From assembly GCA_910577495.1 (NCBI GenBank), contig CAJTML010000106.1, positions 1 to 7,344 of the forward strand: a stretch of DNA of 7,344 bases. The letters run 5' to 3'. This DNA is from an uncultured Eggerthellaceae bacterium. Lineage in GTDB: Bacteria; Actinomycetota; Coriobacteriia; Coriobacteriales; Eggerthellaceae. Shown here in pieces: positions 5,811 to 7,344 of this stretch; the stretch's first letter is position 1, and each line of letters opens with the position of its first letter. A program made the translations under genes and the position numbers. The notes under the pieces are model-generated. The model did not search any database, was not told the origin of the DNA, and saw only the letters and a list, made by a program, of their open reading frames with translations.

Positions 5811-5882
5811 TGGGCGATGCGATCGGCGAAGTGGGCGGCTAAGGTGGGAGGCGAGGTGAGAAACGCAAGGAAGGGAGACCTC

Positions 5883-7344
5883 ATGAAAGATACGCAGGTA
5901 AACGAAGCTGGTTTGTCGCGTCGTGCCTTTTTAGGCTTGGGCGCAACTGCTGCGGTTGCTGCAAGCGCGCTGGGTTTGGGTGCGTGTGCGCCGGCTGAGA
6001 GTGGCGCGGGTGCTGAGACTGGCGCCGATGCGGGCGCTGCTATGCCGCAAACGGGTGCTACGGGCAACCCTACGGAGTTCGTTCCGTCGTTTTTGAATGC
6101 GCCGGCTCCGATTGATGAGAGCGCGGTTGTGGAGACCATCGACACTGAGGTGTGCGTGGTTGGCTTGGGTCTGGCGGGCGTTTGCGCACTTCGCGAGGCG
6201 GCTGAGTCAGGCGCGAAGGTCTTTGGTTTTGATAAGGGTCCTGACGTTGGCTATCGTTCTGGCGAATTCGGCACCTTTGGTTCTGAAATTCACAAGCAGC
6301 TTGGTATTGAGCAACCTGACACGCAAGAGGTGGTAAACGAGCTCATGCGCGTTATGGGTAATCGCCCCAATGCGCTTTTGCTGAACTACTGGATTGGAAA
6401 CTCGGGCAAGGACCTGGATTGGTACATTGGTTCGGCCGAGCATGAGCTGCTGACGTCTGACAGCGATACGCCGACCGACCCTGAGGCACCCTACGTATTC
6501 CCGGAGCGCTGCCCGGTCAACGAAAACTATGACTGGCGAAGCGAGAATTACCCGTGCTTCCCGGGCATGGTGCACTTGCTGCCGGATCATGGTTGGGCAA
6601 TGCATGGCACGCTTGAGGCTGCTCAGGCCGCTGGTGCCGAGGCGCGCTTCAATCTCAAGGGCGAGCAGCTCATCAAAGACGGCGACAAAGTTGTGGGCGT
6701 GTATGCCTCTGACGAAGATGGCAACATCATTCGCGTGAATGCGTCGAAGGGTGTCGTGCTTGCAACGGGCGACATCTCAAGCGACACCGAGATGCTGACC
6801 TACTATGCTCCGCAAGCGCTCAAGTACATGTGCTTCTTTAGCAGCATGGACAAAGACGGCAACCCGGTTAACACCGGTGACGGCCACAAGATGGCCATGT
6901 GGGCTGGTGCGGTTATGGAGGAAGGTCCTTACGCGCCGATGACGCACAGCTTGGGCACCAACTCAATTGGTATTGACCCGTATCTGATGGTCAACCAAGA
7001 CGGCAAGCGCTTCGCCAACGAAGACGTGGGAGCCCAAGAGCTGCAAAACCAGATCAAGCGCCAAAAAGGTGGCGTGGCGTATCAGATCTTCGACAGCAAA
7101 TGGAAAGAGCAACTCTCCGTTATGCCGCAGTGCTTCGGTGGCGTGACCCACTACATTGCCCCTGAGGACGAAGAGAAGTACGCGCATGCTATCAATCACT
7201 TCGCCGCAGGTTATGCTTCTGACTCCTATTTCCAGGGCGAAATTGAGGTAGGCAGCATTATTGAGGCGAATACCATCGAGGAGCTTGCTGGTGCGGTCAA
7301 TATTCCGGCCGATACGCTGAGTGCAACGATTGAGCGCTACAACG
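5883..7344 (+). CDS. Tat-exported FAD-dependent reductase (FAD_binding_2 family), 3' truncated by window
   Basis: 487 codons are visible with no stop before the window end. The ATG has GGGAG 5 nt upstream. The N-terminus has a twin-arginine signal (SRRAFL, 12-17), a hydrophobic Ala/Gly/Leu stretch and LGAC with Cys35, so it is probably a Tat-exported lipoprotein. An Ala/Gly-rich spacer (38-63) follows. The FAD-binding Rossmann motif is VCVVGLGLAG (90-99), with Asp117 at the ribose-contact position. Further family marks are GVVLATGD (290-297), NTGDGHKMAMWAGA (330-343) and MVNQDGKRFANE (369-380). This is the fumarate reductase/urocanate reductase/ketosteroid dehydrogenase superfamily, large in Eggerthellaceae, whose exported members reduce organic acceptors. 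The substrate is unknown. No heme-binding CxxCH is seen, so electrons must come from a separate cytochrome or quinol-linked partner, possibly encoded beyond the window. The divergent LuxR-type gene is its likely regulator. Confidence 0.92.
   Translation, partial: MKDTQVNEAGLSRRAFLGLGATAAVAASALGLGACAPAESGAGAETGADAGAAMPQTGATGNPTEFVPSFLNAPAPIDESAVVETIDTEVCVVGLGLAGVCALREAAESGAKVFGFDKGPDVGYRSGEFGTFGSEIHKQLGIEQPDTQEVVNELMRVMGNRPNALLLNYWIGNSGKDLDWYIGSAEHELLTSDSDTPTDPEAPYVFPERCPVNENYDWRSENYPCFPGMVHLLPDHGWAMHGTLEAAQAAGAEARFNLKGEQLIKDGDKVVGVYASDEDGNIIRVNASKGVVLATGDISSDTEMLTYYAPQALKYMCFFSSMDKDGNPVNTGDGHKMAMWAGAVMEEGPYAPMTHSLGTNSIGIDPYLMVNQDGKRFANEDVGAQELQNQIKRQKGGVAYQIFDSKWKEQLSVMPQCFGGVTHYIAPEDEEKYAHAINHFAAGYASDSYFQGEIEVGSIIEANTIEELAGAVNIPADTLSATIERYN

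Larger units (their letters stand above)
5650..5882. promoter_or_regulatory. Divergent control region between the luxR-type gene and the flavin reductase
   Basis: These 233 bp must hold the promoters of both genes and the likely binding sites of the regulator. I see an 18-bp near-palindrome, a repeated TTTGGCCGCGG, and CGGCTAA motifs in both orientations. TATCAT on the minus strand (5695-5690) could be a -10 for the luxR-type gene, but no -35 fits. No confident promoter for the reductase is visible. No gene is encoded here. Confidence 0.6.

Noticed and set aside
5705..6145. Minus-strand 146-residue Ala/Pro-rich open frame across the divergent region and the reductase start.
   Set aside because: It overlaps the Tat signal coding region and the operator region, and has low-complexity composition with no recognised domain.

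Overview
The window looks like a chromosomal stretch from an anaerobic gut actinobacterium of the Eggerthellaceae (Coriobacteriia). The reasons are moderately high GC with G/C-ending codons, a LuxR-type regulator fused to a 12-helix membrane domain, and a divergent Tat-exported flavin reductase of the FAD_binding_2 family. That regulator/reductase pairing is typical of this group. The species cannot be fixed from sequence alone.

Layout, left to right. 12-950 (minus) is a lipoprotein of unknown function. It lies downstream of, and is probably co-transcribed with, a fold-type I PLP aminotransferase (1018-2235, minus). A 338-bp gene-free divergent region (2236-2573) leads to a 62-residue 2[4Fe-4S] ferredoxin (2574-2762, plus). 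This converges on a nitroreductase with an extra C-terminal helical domain (2847-3680, minus). The two stop codons are separated by a perfect 28-bp inverted repeat that probably works as a shared terminator. The same 28-bp unit returns as a second inverted pair (3698-3975) around a GC-rich tandem-repeat block. That pair lies between the nitroreductase start and the stop codon of the luxR-type gene (3970-5649, minus), so the nitroreductase gene is bracketed by the repeat on both sides. The regulator carries two LuxR-type HTH domains in tandem behind its membrane domain. A 233-bp divergent region (5650-5882) holds an 18-bp near-perfect palindrome and several short repeated motifs. It separates the regulator from a Tat/lipobox FAD-dependent reductase (5883 onward, plus) that runs off the window.

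How the genes may work together. The membrane regulator and the exported flavoprotein form the clearest functional unit: a ligand-sensing regulator that controls a divergent extracytoplasmic reductase, probably for respiration on an organic electron acceptor. The ferredoxin and nitroreductase are cytoplasmic redox proteins with no demonstrated link to that unit. The aminotransferase and lipoprotein look like ordinary metabolic or envelope genes. The most unusual items are the doubled HTH with its candidate operators and the REPIN-like repeat pairs.
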